The position numbers and the translations under genes are program-made. The notes below the pieces were generated by a model. It was not told the origin of the DNA. It ran no database searches and saw only the letters and a program-made list of their open reading frames with translations. Of a DNA stretch of 64,000 nucleotides, positions 10,541 to 22,423 are shown one piece after another (position 1 is the first letter of the stretch; each line of letters opens with the position of its first letter). The DNA comes from Stropharia rugosoannulata (taxonomy: Eukaryota > Basidiomycota > Agaricomycetes > Agaricales > Strophariaceae), in assembly GCA_028532985.1 (NCBI GenBank), contig JANCIK010000001.1, positions 2,604,001-2,668,000 of the forward strand, read 5' to 3'.

Positions 10541-13045
10541 CTAGCAAGGGTCGATTAAGGAGTTCTTCGGCCATTTCTGATTATAGTCCTTAACCCAGGT
10601 GGTTAGATTCGGATTAGTGTAAGCTTCGATATGCCTGGAAATACTGCTTTATTTTTCCGAAGAGTGTAAAGGAACAGTGAACATACTGCTCAATGTATTC
10701 TTTTGTTGGGTAGGCCTTTGGGTCGCAGCCTATGTTGATTGTATTGCTCGGCTGATATACTCTGATATAGTCCACCTTCATATGGGCTGGAAATGACAGA
10801 TGGTCGAGGTCGACGGGGCCAAAATTCTCCGACATGCCAAAATTCACGATTAAATACTGAAAGTCAAAATAGCGGAGACCTTAAGTGTAACTTTAATATA
10901 TACGCAGCCGACACTCACCATAGGTTCGCTAGAAACTGGCCTGGCACTGATTTGCACTTTAGGATCAGGTCCCATACTAATGCCTCTCAGTGTCCACGAA
11001 GGTTGAGCACTCGATATCCATGTGATATACTAGGTTTAGATAGAAGTGACTCTGTATGGAAGTTATAGAAAACGAGGACGTACCCCTTTATCAAAGCCTG
11101 TAATTGGGCAAGGAATTTTGTAAGTACATCTCGCGTAATGTTCTCACTGACGCATGCCTACCAGGCGCATACTGAACATTCCATCTTCAGTATGCCTCGT
11201 TGATTTTTAGCGAAGCAAAGGTAAAAGGTGACATACTTCAAACCCATAGACGGAGTAACACCCTCCTCCTAATTCATAGCACTGGCTATTGGTAATAGTT
11301 GTTGCGGAAGTGGCCTGTTGAATCGCGCTTCCAATAAACTCGTTCAGCGTAGTCACGTTCGGGTTGTAAAACATTGAATTATCGTTCCCATAGTCAGGGA
11401 TGTAACCTGCATTAAAAGGCTACAATCCGTCAATTTCAGTTGTACAACTCGATTAAACAAGACATACCGCCCATTGAGCCGATTGTGAGACCTGTCCAAT
11501 TAATAATTTTGGGTTCACCTATGAACTATCAGTACATGTATACGAATATTTCGGCCGTATGATTACTTACTTGAGCTTCAAACAGGTCTATCTCAGGCGC
11601 TGCTCGTCCGAAAAATGTCCCATCGGTATGTCTCGGCCCTGGATGAGCCTCGCCCGGACACGTACACCGCGAAAGCCTTTGCCCAGGTAAATAGGATAGA
11701 ATACCCCCCTTCTTGGGATCTCCGTTCACTGTTGCTGCAGCTGGTTGACCGTTTAATGTCTGATTGGCTAAAGTCCCCACATCGCAACTATCGTATGAAT
11801 AAGGCCACTAGAAAATAAATTTAATATGGGATTTAGCATCAATGATTACACGCACTATGCCCTCAAGACTTGCGCCATAGCCTGCCCGGCCTAAGTTGCC
11901 TACTGTCCAAATGGCGGGCCAGAATCCTAGAATGTCATATGCTCCAGGCAGTTGAACACTAGTTTCTACATAACCTCCAGTAAAACAGAATTTATTCCTG
12001 CAGAAGATAGTTAAGAGTCGTTGCTGTTCGAATGCATTGTATTAATAAGCCAACAAACCACGTAGACATAAGTCCTAGAAGGTGGGTCGTTACTGAGGTG
12101 CAATAATCATTGATCAACCGTCAGTACGCACCACCTTCAAAGTTCAATCCATGTGTTTGCTTCCGGGAGAGTGTGATAACTAGTGATCCGTTCGCAGTCG
12201 TTATGGCAGAGGGGTCATACCATTCCAAGTTATTCGTCGCCTAAGAGCAAAGCTGTAGGTCAACTTAGACACAAATAATTCTGCACAAAATTATACCCAG
12301 TAATGAAGATCCACAGCTTCCCAATACGGATCGTCTCCAGGATAAAATGTTCGCCCATCAACGTTGAATTCATCGGAGAACACCAGCTGCATATCTGTAT
12401 TACTACCATCCGTCCAAGATGGTATAGTGTGAGCAGCTGTTGGTGTCTCCTGATCAATCAAACCATAATTCCCAGTGAACTGAGGAAGCTGTCCTGTAGA
12501 GTTTATCCTGCTCAGTCTAGCCGAGTTCAGGTTCAACAGGCTGTCAGGATCATAAAAAGTGAGAACAGGATACCCTATGCTATTCATTAAGCAGACAATT
12601 AGTTAACGTTTCCCATATTCGTATATAAAATAACCTGACAATAGGGCAAGAAGGCTGGCGAGTAAGACACAAAGACAGCCGGTATTGGCAACACCACGAG
12701 AAGATAGACTTCTAATGACATCCCTTTTCCGCTTAGTGGTAGAGGGTAGATATTGCTCGTCGTCAGATTCGATAAGATCAGTTGATACTGAAAATCCCCA
12801 CTCCCTCGGGTCAATTGAAAATGAATACTGCATTACAATGAGCTCGGGCCTTACATGAATTCAAAAATCAAGTCTTACCTTGGGCGTAAGTACAAGGCTG
12901 GAACGTGCACCAACTGGATATGGGGTGGCATCAAGACTTGGCTGGATAAAGTTGGAGTTAAATAAAATTACTTGAATAAATAAAAGAATCCCACCAGCTC
13001 CCAGATCGATGATTCCCTCGTAGATTCTCTATTGTCCATAAACAT
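10541..13045 (-). CDS. KRE6: Kre6/Skn1-like GH16 beta-glucan synthesis protein
   Basis: Type II membrane protein of the GH16 SKN1/KRE6 family, required in yeast for cell-wall beta-1,6-glucan. The start is ATG 13045, or 13039 in the same frame (MDNRESTRESSIWEL), which splices to PSLDATPYPVGARSSLVL and then YSFSIDPREWG. After the cytosolic N-terminus comes one membrane helix (GCLCVLLASLLALLSGYFIY). The luminal part runs SRINSTGQLPQFTG, LIDQETPTAAHT and QLVFSDEFNVDGRTFYPGDD. The GH16 catalytic block PEIDLFEAQ (ExDxxE-type) sits near 11590. The C-terminus is MNFGMSENFG, VDYIRVYQ, NIGCDPKAYPT, EAYTNPNLTTWV, ending SLIDPC with the stop at 10541-10543. There are at least a dozen exons; junctions in 10870-12300 were not all resolved. 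The ATG-like codon at 12833 falls in an intron end and is not the start. Confidence 0.9.
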
Positions 13046-13177
13046 GATAGACGTTCAAAGTTAATTCAGATGGACGGTCAGCCGCATCGGAACCCATTCC
13101 ATTCTCAAAATCTATAAATAGTTGGGTACGGAATACGTTACTAGCAACCAGTATGTATGTAGTACTTAGGCAGATCT

Positions 13178-15886
13178 TTACAACAGTTTAGTGATAACCC
13201 CAAGTCCCTAAAACGAATAAGCATTCCGGGCAAGGTCTACTGAGAATAAACACATACCTTGGTTTTCCCCTCTCTGAAAAGAAGTTTCATACCTTCTTTA
13301 ATAAATTCAGGATGGGAAATAAATTCGAACCGGACGGTGGCGCGGTCTCCCGTTCGCAAGACACCCTGCGGATGATCCATTTCAATGATCCTCACTGTTT
13401 GCCGCACAGCCTATAAACCTGTCAGTGACATTTATTAATGCAGTACACATTTGGGCTTACCCCACAATGCAACATTGCCTGTCGGCCTATAAGTTTATTT
13501 TGTACATGGAATGTCTTGAACCTATAACACACCTGATAGTTCTTTTGCAGTGTCGTATTATGGCTAGAAAATATGTCAGACAGAACGCTATTAAAATTAG
13601 CATCCTACCGTACTATAGAATAAGAACTTGGCCTTCAAATTGCATGATAGCTATAAAGCCCGTCAACTAACGACATTCATCTTGTAACCTGGAAAGCATC
13701 CACCTCTTGGCGGCACATCTGTCTTCGGCACCAAAACCATCCCCTTGCGAACTTCTGCGCGTCTTATTCTTTTCAACGCCAAAGAAACACATTGTCCTGC
13801 CTCTGCTTTAGTTACGTCGGCCCTAAGAATGGATGAGTGATTGGATTTACAAGTCATTGAATATGAAACAAACCTTTTACGTTGCATGCTTCTGATAATG
13901 GTTGTTTGATAATTTCCATTTGCATCAGGACCTAGACAAACAGAGTCCCCGACTTTCACACTTCCAGAGTACAAAATACCATTGACGACCGTTCCCACAT
14001 ATGGTACAGACCAGACCTCAGTGATGGAGAACTTTTTGATGTGAGTGCAGTTACTAAAATTTAAAACAAGCATATCTCACTTCTAAGGGCTGATCTACGG
14101 CAAATTTTTCTTTGTCCCCTTCACTTGAAGGGAGCAAATTAAGGAAGGTCCGCAACTTTGTAACCAATGAGACGTGCTTAGTACACAGGTACGTATAATT
14201 AGTACTTACAAAGTCTAAGCCCTGACCAGTAACATTTGACAGTTGAAAGATGGGACACAACCTATGCAACTTGTCACATATTGGTCTGAAGACAAGAAAA
14301 TATTACCCTACTTCTCAGATCTGAATGACGTCGCTACCTCCACCGCTGTTTCTATTGATTTCACGAATACTGGGTTCTTCCTTAATATATCTCAAGTGAG
14401 ATGTATATTGCCATTGGATTTACAAATTTGATTACCGGCATCCAGGACTCCTTAGTATTTTGTCGACTTGTTTTATTGTTTCTGCCAGAACATTCGGCGG
14501 GGTCATATCGATCTAAGTTGTATACCGATCCATCAGTAAATGTAAGTGCCTTCTCACTAATCCAACATACCTTAGTAACGCAAACGATGAGTGGTACGCT
14601 CAAGGCCAATGATATAGCCAGATGTTCCTTGGACATGCCAATTAAACCGGCGTTGGCTCCCACCATTAACATAACACAAGAAGGTGCCCCAGATGTAAGT
14701 CCATAGAGAGTCGTCTTCAAATATCGCTCATGTCCAGCCAGATCTAACAAAGTTTCAGAGAAATTCAGAATCGTAGCGAGCAATACATACCACTAAACGA
14801 TACTATTTTGGCAGCCTTGCGAGATATATCCTCCCATCCCAACTTTTCTCGTCGTACTATGTCAGGGTCATTGGATTTAGCAGTGTTGGGTAAAATTGGG
14901 GCACCGGATGGATCAAATCCTAAGATCTGAAAGCAAAATTAAGTGAAGGTAATACACATGAAGAAATGCAGTTAACCGCACTTCCATTCCAACACTGGAG
15001 GTGCGGCCTGTCTCTACTTCATGCTTATGCCGGAAGAGTCCAACACGCGCCCTTCCTCGGCCGTCGTCCAGAGCGCCTTACATATACATATCAAGATACA
15101 TGAAAGAATGTGTTGAGAACAAATTTTCTGTACCTCGTGTTAGAACACCTAGAGTAGTTGACTTGCCACTGTCTACATTGCCGACCACGGCGACGCGTAC
15201 TTCAGGTGTCAGTGATATATTGGGAGGTGGGAGGCGCAGTAATAATGATATGCGTGGATGGACAGTCCTCACTTCGAGTAGAACAGACGTCTGGAATTAT
15301 AAGCTTAACAGCATAATGGGACATTCAATCATGTTACCTTTCCACCCATATCATCGACTGCATTGGTTATTCGCTCTCGTAAGTTATCGATGTCTGTAGC
15401 GGTTTGAGGAGTTCCCGTCCAATCTTCTGTATCGTCTCTAAGCTCCCCGGCAAACAGATCTTTATGGGATGGCTGTTGTCCTATCCGCAAGACGTATTCT
15501 CCCCCATTTCCCATGAGGAGGTCGGCAATAAGGTCGCGGCCACGATTCAAGTCCGTGGGATTTGGAGAGAGAAGAGAGACCTGTTATTGGAATCAGTCAA
15601 GCTGTATGTAAAGATTCTCCATATGACGGCGACGAACTAGTATACGGTCTTCAACTTCTTGGTATCTCCCTGGGCCTAAGTTGTCTTGTATTGATGTCGG
15701 TGTAAGTTGGCTCGCGGGTTCATCCTCGATCTTGACTTTTCCTTTCGGTACCCTTTGGTCTTCTTCTTTGACCTTACCTTTAACATGCTTTTGGTCTTTA
15801 TCAGACAGAGCTTGCGCGCGTTGTTTTGACATCTCTCGATGATGAATGCCGTCGATTTCCGTCTGGAAGTCGCGTAAAGTGGTCAT
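13178..15886 (-). CDS. GTPBP1/GTPBP2-like translational GTPase
   Basis: The start at 15886 gives [21 protein letters not shown] charged N-terminal region follows, with [18 protein letters not shown] near-repeats and then YVLRIG. The G domain has P-loop [10 protein letters not shown] (G1), [12 protein letters not shown] (G3) and [10 protein letters not shown] (G4). It is followed by EF-Tu-like beta-barrel domains: [29 protein letters not shown] and [15 protein letters not shown] 53-nt intron then joins to [44 protein letters not shown] and the end GLGVITKLL, with the stop at 13178-13180. GTPBP1 proteins are eEF1A-like GTPases linked in animals to ribosome rescue and mRNA turnover; the fungal role is less clear. 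The gene runs head-to-tail with the Kre6-like gene, 132 nt apart. Confidence 0.9.
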
Positions 15887-16661
15887 CTTGCAAACAAGAA
15901 GAAATGCTCTTATATTGACGGCAGGAACTTAGTGAGTCAGTCTGAGTAGAGTGAGTGACTCGACAAAGAAGCAGTAGTGCAGGGTTATTGGGGAACAAAA
16001 TATCATGGCAAGTTTTGTGGTACTTAGCTATAATTGAAGCAGTCAGAGTCAGGGGGTCATGTGAAACTAGTCCACAAGTCAGGTGCCCGGACCGGCAGTA
16101 CTAATTAACTTTCACAATGAACGGTCAAATGTATGGCATATAGCAGCTATTTGCTCTTCGTGAGCATTTAGTTAGAGCAGTCGACAATGCAGAGGAGACA
16201 AGACCCGACAAAACTGTTGGAATTTTGGGACCTTCGTACAAATCAAGCTATTACGCATTTGGACACTTACATAATCGTAGCTATATCTGCTTGTATCTCG
16301 TAACGTACCCCCCATCCGTTTGTCCATCGAGCTCACTCGGACAAACGAAATTCATCCTCTTTTCCGCACTCCGTCGCTTATTTCAACAAAAACAACATTC
16401 GCTCGACGGCTGCTAGCAACCCTGATTTGACCCTGACAGAGAGTTAACAATAATAACAATAACTCTAAATATAGAAATTACTGTACGAGCCACCACGTGG
16501 CGGCGGAACAAGCGCCTTGAGGTTGAAATGTGCTAAAGTTGGGCTTCGAAATTGCTTCGAAACAACGTCGCAAATACAAGGTGGCTCGCCTAAGAATAAG
16601 GCGTCGACATATATGAGCACCGAATGTAAGAAATGCATTTTTCCTTACTGAACTCTCTGAC
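15887..16661. other. Divergent intergenic region
   Basis: Separates the GTPBP1-like gene (minus) from the J-like coiled-coil gene (plus), and so holds both promoters. Short ORFs here have no family character. No TATA at a convincing distance, and no repeats beyond short A/T-rich tracts such as the AATAAC copies near 16450. Confidence 0.5.
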
Positions 16662-18643
16662 ATGGTTCGCACAGCGTCGTACGAAAGATGCAAAGAGCAA
16701 CGCCCTCAACTAATCGAAATCAGTGGCACCACACCTGGCCTCTTGGATGATACACAACCGTCTCGTCTACTCAGAACTTCTAACTCTACTCTTTCTTTTG
16801 CGTCTTTTGATCCATACATTGCTGCCCCACACGAACTAGGCTTTCAAAAACTCAACTTGAAGGCAGAATCATGTCGCCCAAAAAGAATCGTTATCGAAAC
16901 CATTCCTGACCACGGTTCCTTTTGGCGTTGGGTCCCAAGCGCTCGAACTATGCAGGACGTGAAGGATGAGGGAGTTTTCCCGAGGGTTGTTGATATTTGT
17001 GGGTGCGTGCTCCCAACATTGTTAAAGCGGAACCGGCATTTATTGACCTCCCACAAGGCGCTACGTTAACTGCTCACAGGACCAATGGGACATGTATAAA
17101 CTCGACCCTAAATATGATTGCTTCGTTAAGTACCCACCTGCACTAACAGTAATATCAATCAAGGATGAAAAACATCTCCGGACTTCATCAAATTCATCGC
17201 GTTTTGGGGACGATGATGGAGTGGAGCCCATGATAGTTGACGACGATCCTACTCTATTCAATCCTCATATATCTCAAATGAACTCACACGCGATACCGAA
17301 TCCAATGTCACAGCATATATTCGGCTTTACATCGCCATTGCCTAGCAGCGTAGAAGAGCTAAAGCCTAGAAAAAGAGGTACCACTTATATATTACGCTCT
17401 ACCATGACCAGGTAACTGACGATCCTTGTACATTAAGTGAATGTATCTTTCCAAGGTTTGAGTCCGTCGGAAGACAATCAAAACGAGTTCCTGGAACAGG
17501 ATAGCTCAAATCGCAATACCAGATATTATACTCCAAAAAATCAGAAACGTGCACGAACCCTGTCACCTGAGTCGAAGAGGCGCGCCCTTAACGCTACCAG
17601 GTCCTCGAGACGGAACGCAAAACAAGGGAAATGGGAAAATGAAATAAAAGCGCGCCGGGAACAGTGGGAAAGTCACTTTTGGAGAGAGGTCTTGTCAGAG
17701 GTTCCTCCGGCCGAAGTTAACACACAAAGTAAGTAAGTCAATGAAGATACCAGCAAATGAAACCAGATACATCGTTCTTCCAAAACAGATAGCAGATTCG
17801 ATGATATACCTGAGGAAGACGAAACTTCAGATAGTCCCGGTTCCCAGCCACCTGATACAGAAAACCAGCCAGCTGAAGAGGATGATCACGACCGTAGGTT
17901 AGCGGAGTCCCGTAGAAAAATGGAGCAACTCAATGCCGATCGTGCGAGGCAAAGAGTAAGGGAGAGTCGCGAACGAGGTGAAGAGTTCATTTCGACAAGG
18001 AGCAAAAGTGAAGGGCCCGATTATAGTCAACGACAAAAAGCGAAACTTGAAGAGGAGAAACGAAAAGAGGAAGCCAAGCGCCACGAACAAGAGCAGATCA
18101 GACTACGAAAAGAAGAAGAAGCTAGACACATGCGCAATCACTTACTAGAAAGTTTCCAGCGAGAAAGGATTGCTCGCCACCAACCTTGGAACCAAGGGCT
18201 GTGGAACTCTTCCCGTGCAATTGAACGCTACAAGGCCATCAGTCTCTTTTTCGATAAAGCAAAATTTTCCAGTAGTCAAAGTCCTTTGACGCATATCGAC
18301 ATACCTTGGCCTACACTGCAACATCCGAGCTTGAGCTCACCCCGCGACATGGATTGGGAGACAGTCACTCAATTTTTTAACACGGTCAAAGTCGGGCTAC
18401 GAGGACAAGCCTTTAACGACCTCATAAAACTCAGTCTGCAACGATTTCATCCTGATAGATGGAAGAGCAGAAATCTCTATTCGGCCATCGTACAGGAGAA
18501 TGATCGAAATGAAATAGAAACAGGTCAGTCTTCTCATCTATGCAGATCGAGTGTAGAAGATTAATGACTTTGTAGCCGTTAGCACAGTTAGCAAAGCGCT
18601 TGGGTCACTTTGGGCGGACTTGAAGGCCTCTTCTGAGGTATAA
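16662..18643 (+). CDS. Unassigned coiled-coil protein with J-like C-terminal domain
   Basis: Exons 16662-17006, 17080-17377, 17456-17728, 17789-18523 and 18576-18643 sum to 1719 nt (572 residues) with matching phases. A first region of about 130 residues ends VVDICGCDQWDMYKLDPKYD. A low-complexity acidic stretch (DDDGVEPMIVDDDP) and basic patches (KRARTLSPESKRRA) follow. Then comes a strongly charged helix of about 90 residues (AKLEEEKRKEEAKRHEQEQI). The C-terminal domain carries SSRAIERYKAISLFFDKAKF, THIDIPWPTL, LSLQRFHPDRW and SKALGSLW. The FHPDRW block resembles helix III of J-like domains (HPD tripeptide) in NFKBIL1-related proteins, so a chaperone-adaptor or RNA-linked role is conceivable but unproven. 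I recall similar basidiomycete proteins only as hypothetical. The protein is probably nuclear because of its basic clusters (inference). Confidence 0.85.
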
Positions 18644-19120
18644 CGATATTCCATACGGAACATATAAATTAATAATAAGCCTCTTGCAACCATCCACTGT
18701 CCTGCATATGTATCATACTGAACTGTTCTCTGTATTACATAACTACCTCGAGGACTATGTACTCAACTCAACTGCATACTCGCGGACTACTCTACTACTT
18801 ACATACATAGTTATCAACCTTTTATCTTTATTTAGTTTATACATTTTCACACGTGATGGGCGTCGTCATCAACGGTAGATTGCCGTATTACTTGCGTACT
18901 ACTTACATATCTCTAGAGTTTATCGCCACTCGACTTCACATTCAACGGCGGTCAGTTACTCCACCTCGAAGTGGACGGAAACTGTTACCCTGAATTGGGG
19001 ACAGCGGAACATCGTCATTCTTTCAGTGTATGCGTTGTAAGGACTGGTAAAACCCCTTAAACTGATTTGGGGCCCCTGGACTCAGTGAAAGGAAACCATT
19101 GACTTGCTCCTGCCTGCCTT
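18644..19120. other. Intergenic
   Basis: Tandem-gene spacer of about 480 nt. The ORF at 18684-18878 is hydrophobic but lacks splice context and family character, so I do not call it. It presumably holds the 3' UTR of the upstream gene and the promoter of the RING gene. Confidence 0.5.
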
Positions 19121-21200
19121 ATGGCCACAGCAACGGAACAGACCGTCCGTAAGACCCGCTCAACCGGTGACATCCCTCGTGAACTAGAGAAGGCTCATCT
19201 GCCAACTGCCTCTGAAGCAAGTCCTAGTCCTGACAACGCCTGGCAATCCAGTACATCTCCCAGTAGCCCTGACCTATCTGGCTCTAATCAGTCTCCCACT
19301 GCACCTTCTTCAACTCCCACTTATCCTTCCCTACCATCACCTGTTGCTGTATCAGCTGTTAATGATCGACACAATCATGTACCACCTCCGCCAATAACGA
19401 CAACCCGCCATACGCCTAGCGTCCAGCGCGAACGTCCAAACAATGCTCGCGGGGGTACACGTAACACTTCCATATACATGAAATTGCTACTTCATCTTGG
19501 CTTGGGGCGTAATGCTTCTGCGGCCCGCAAAGCTCTTGTATCGTCAATTTGGACAGTAGCATGGTACATCGGACAGGTATGCCCTCTTCCCATTTCCTAA
19601 TACTTCAGTCAATAAAATGTGATCTCTGCCTAGATCGTCATTATCACCATCTTTCTCATCCTATCTGATGTCCACTATCGGAGTCCTATGAATTCTTCGC
19701 TGAGTGAATGGAAAGCATGTGATCGACCACTTGGTACTTGGGCGTCTATTTGGGTGGTCCGAGTTATATTATCCCTTGTTTTGTCCATCTGGGAATACCA
19801 AAGGGGATGTCGTTTGTGTGTTAATTTTATCAACAAATTGACTTGCAGATACTAAGAGTCGTACAGACGATCCAACCGCGCGGACGTAGAAACCGTCGAA
19901 CTGAACGGTGCTTCCTCAGTTGCTCGTACTGATGCTAGACGAAATCGTAATGAATCAGCTCCTGGACAATCAAGTGTCCACAACGGCCCTCTTGACGCCG
20001 CTGAGACAGCGGAAGCTGTAACTCTTCCGTATTCTGGACTTTATGCTCGGTGTGTTCTCATTGCCTTTCATTTTGTTCAATTAATTTATCAGCCAACCTC
20101 TTGACAGACTCACACTCATCTCATCCCTTCTGACTTTAAGTTGGTTTCTCACCGCTCATATCCTTGAATACTCCTCGATTAATACATGCCGACATACATC
20201 CCCACATATTTGGTGGCTAGTATTCGGTATTCTCGCCATCATGTACCTCATGGTATTAGAGGTCGTTGTACTAGGCATCGTGGTTCTCATCATTGCACCC
20301 ATTCTTTTTGTAAGTCTACACAGCTTTATAATATCCTTGACGCTGAAGTCTGCTATCCAGATTTTCTGGAATCTGTTCTTATTATGTCTAGGACGCCACC
20401 CTTTGCAGAACCCGCACATGATCAAGCCAGAGATTGGCGGTTTACCGAAGTCTGTCGTGGACCGTATCCCATTAGTCATGTACATACCTCCACCCCCAGA
20501 AGAGGAGAAAAATGAGGAACAAGGCGCTCCTCATGTCTATCCTCCCAGAGTTCCAGCTGAACCTAAAGCATCTCAACAAAAACGATTTAAGCTGCTACGT
20601 AGATTCCGCCGTGAAAGTCAGCCTCCCCAAGCGGACGATGGAAGCCTTGATGAGAAGAACAACGGAGCGACAGCACGGGATGACACAGATGACAACGAAC
20701 CAATATCTTGGGAGGATAACTGGGAGAGTAGCGACTATCCATTTGTTGCACTGGATGGCAACCGTGCAGTATGTGCAATATGCTTGCTAGACTTCGAAGA
20801 ACCGAAAAGAAAACGACCTCTGCAAGAGAACCACGAGTCCCATGCTGAAAGTAATATGCAAACTGAAGCGCATAATGTTGCCTCTGGTTCGAACAATATA
20901 GCAACACCATCAGAAAATGTCGCTAGTCCTAGCGACGAAAGTAGACGCGAACCACTCAAGTTGGAGGACGCGGGTGAAGGGCCCCAGCCATTGCGTCTTT
21001 TAGCATGTGGTCATGTATTCCATGTAAGCAATTTTATATCTTGTCACCATTATTATTATTACTCACATTAATAATCGCAGAAAATCTGTCTCGATCCTTG
21101 GCTCATCGATGTATCTGGTCGCTGTCCAATATGCCAACGTGCAGTGGAATTGCCCAAATCGACCAAAAAGTGGCGCCGGCGCCCGCTCCCTCAAGCATAA
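19121..21200 (+). CDS. Multi-pass membrane RING-H2 E3 ubiquitin ligase
   Basis: The start at 19121 gives MATATEQTVRKTRSTGDIP. About 120 Ser/Pro-rich residues are followed by several membrane helices: IVIITIFLILSDVHY, WVVRVILSLVLSIWEY, LTLISSLLTLSWFLTAHIL, and LVFGILAIMYLMVLEVVVLG running into IVVLIIAPILF. A cytosolic tail with VMYIPPPPEEEKNEE ends in a RING-H2 finger. The first pair is CAIC at 20771-20782. CGHVFH follows, and after an intron KICLDPWLIDVSGRCPICQ. The stop is at 21198-21200. E3 ligases of this type ubiquitinate membrane clients or local substrates. The zinc-ligand pairs are separated by an unusual insertion of about 65 polar residues. The join near 19820-19870 (short exon into YRRSNRADVETVEL) is the weakest; I favour the donor after tgtc and the acceptor at ctaag. 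Confidence 0.86.
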
Positions 21201-22423
21201 ACTCTTTCACCACCCTAAATTGCCATTCTCCATTTATATTGAATGTATTGCTAGGAGCCCTCTTGTACCCTACAGACCCCTATACTTGCTTTGTGTACAT
21301 ACCTTTGGATTGTCGTTTACCGCTGTATTTTTTCCAGGACAATTAGAGTACTCTATTGTCTCTATCTTCGCCAATAGCTACAGTTCTTATTTTTTTTAAG
21401 TACAAGACATCTACACATGACCACCAGAGCTTGCTACTTAATTCGCTTTACCTTAATGGTCATGCTGTCTCTGCTGCTGACTGAGATAGATTTAAAGAAA
21501 ATGATAGAGACCTAATACTTAATCTGTCTGCCTAATTGTACTATGGGCATGTTCAACAAAGTCAAAAACTTGGGGCCAGTTTGGTGGCTTAATTGAATAG
21601 TGATAATAGATAGTATTCGAAAGAGCATACCAAAGCCTCACTGTAGTCAATGTATAACAACATTTGAGTGCTCACAATCACAAAATAGTAGATGCAACGA
21701 TGCCTTGACCCGATATTACTAGCGGCTTCTTGGTGGTCTCGTTTTAAGTTTTAATTACCAGTAGCTTGGACAGTAGCTTTGTCCTGTTATTAGGCTATAG
21801 GGAGCGGTGGGACTTAGCTGAGAGTCGTCAAACTTGCTTAGTTTTCGGGAGAAAAGTCATTAACAAAATTATTGAATACTGGGTCGGGGACGGGAAAATG
21901 CCATAGCACATGATGATGTACGTATAGATCGCCTTGCATTCGATGTGACGGTGCCCGAAACAGCGCATTCCTCGCGAGCAAGGTTCAACGGAGCTGAATG
22001 AGTACGTGGAGTATGCGGCGGCGGTAAATTCAAGGCCCGGTCCCAGATTCGCAGGAAACGTGTCCAGTCCGCGTTACCGAGTAAGTATGCATGCTGGCAG
22101 CGAGGTTTTTGATAAACATAGTAAAATGGCTGTTTATCCAAAACAAGGCTGGCTTTCAACACAGAGTGTATTTTAAGTTATTCCAAGTTTTTAAGCGGAC
22201 GGAGAATGGTCAGCCTGTGCGTTTTACAAGGTTGTTGTCGTTGTCGGTGGTGTACACACCGGAGAGTGGATGGAAAGCATTACCCGGTGAACTCCGTGAG
22301 AATTCATGTGAATTGAAGTAATGCTATTGGTTGATCACAGTCGTGTCGTCAGCACGGACTCGATCTCGCGTCGACAACCTTAGTAGCCTATTTATTCCTA
22401 TCCATTCCTCTATTCTTTCCCCA
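21201..22423. other. Intergenic, 1.2 kb
   Basis: Between the RING gene stop and the ferrochelatase start. ORFs on either strand (for example 21869-22162 minus, 22091-22321 plus) overlap each other and resemble nothing I know. No tRNA cloverleaf, transposon end or long repeat was recognised. It presumably contains the ferrochelatase promoter. Confidence 0.5.

Noticed and set aside
12603..12833. ATG at 12833 as the Kre6-like start
   Set aside because: The ATGCAG there is the 3' splice site. An upstream exon from 13045/13039 (PSLDATPYPVGARSSLVL) joins in frame and matches the family N-terminus.
13640..13680. A 38-nt intron and [11 protein letters not shown] end for the GTPase
   Set aside because: A 53-nt intron with an earlier donor gives [14 protein letters not shown], which matches the family and continues to a complete C-terminus.
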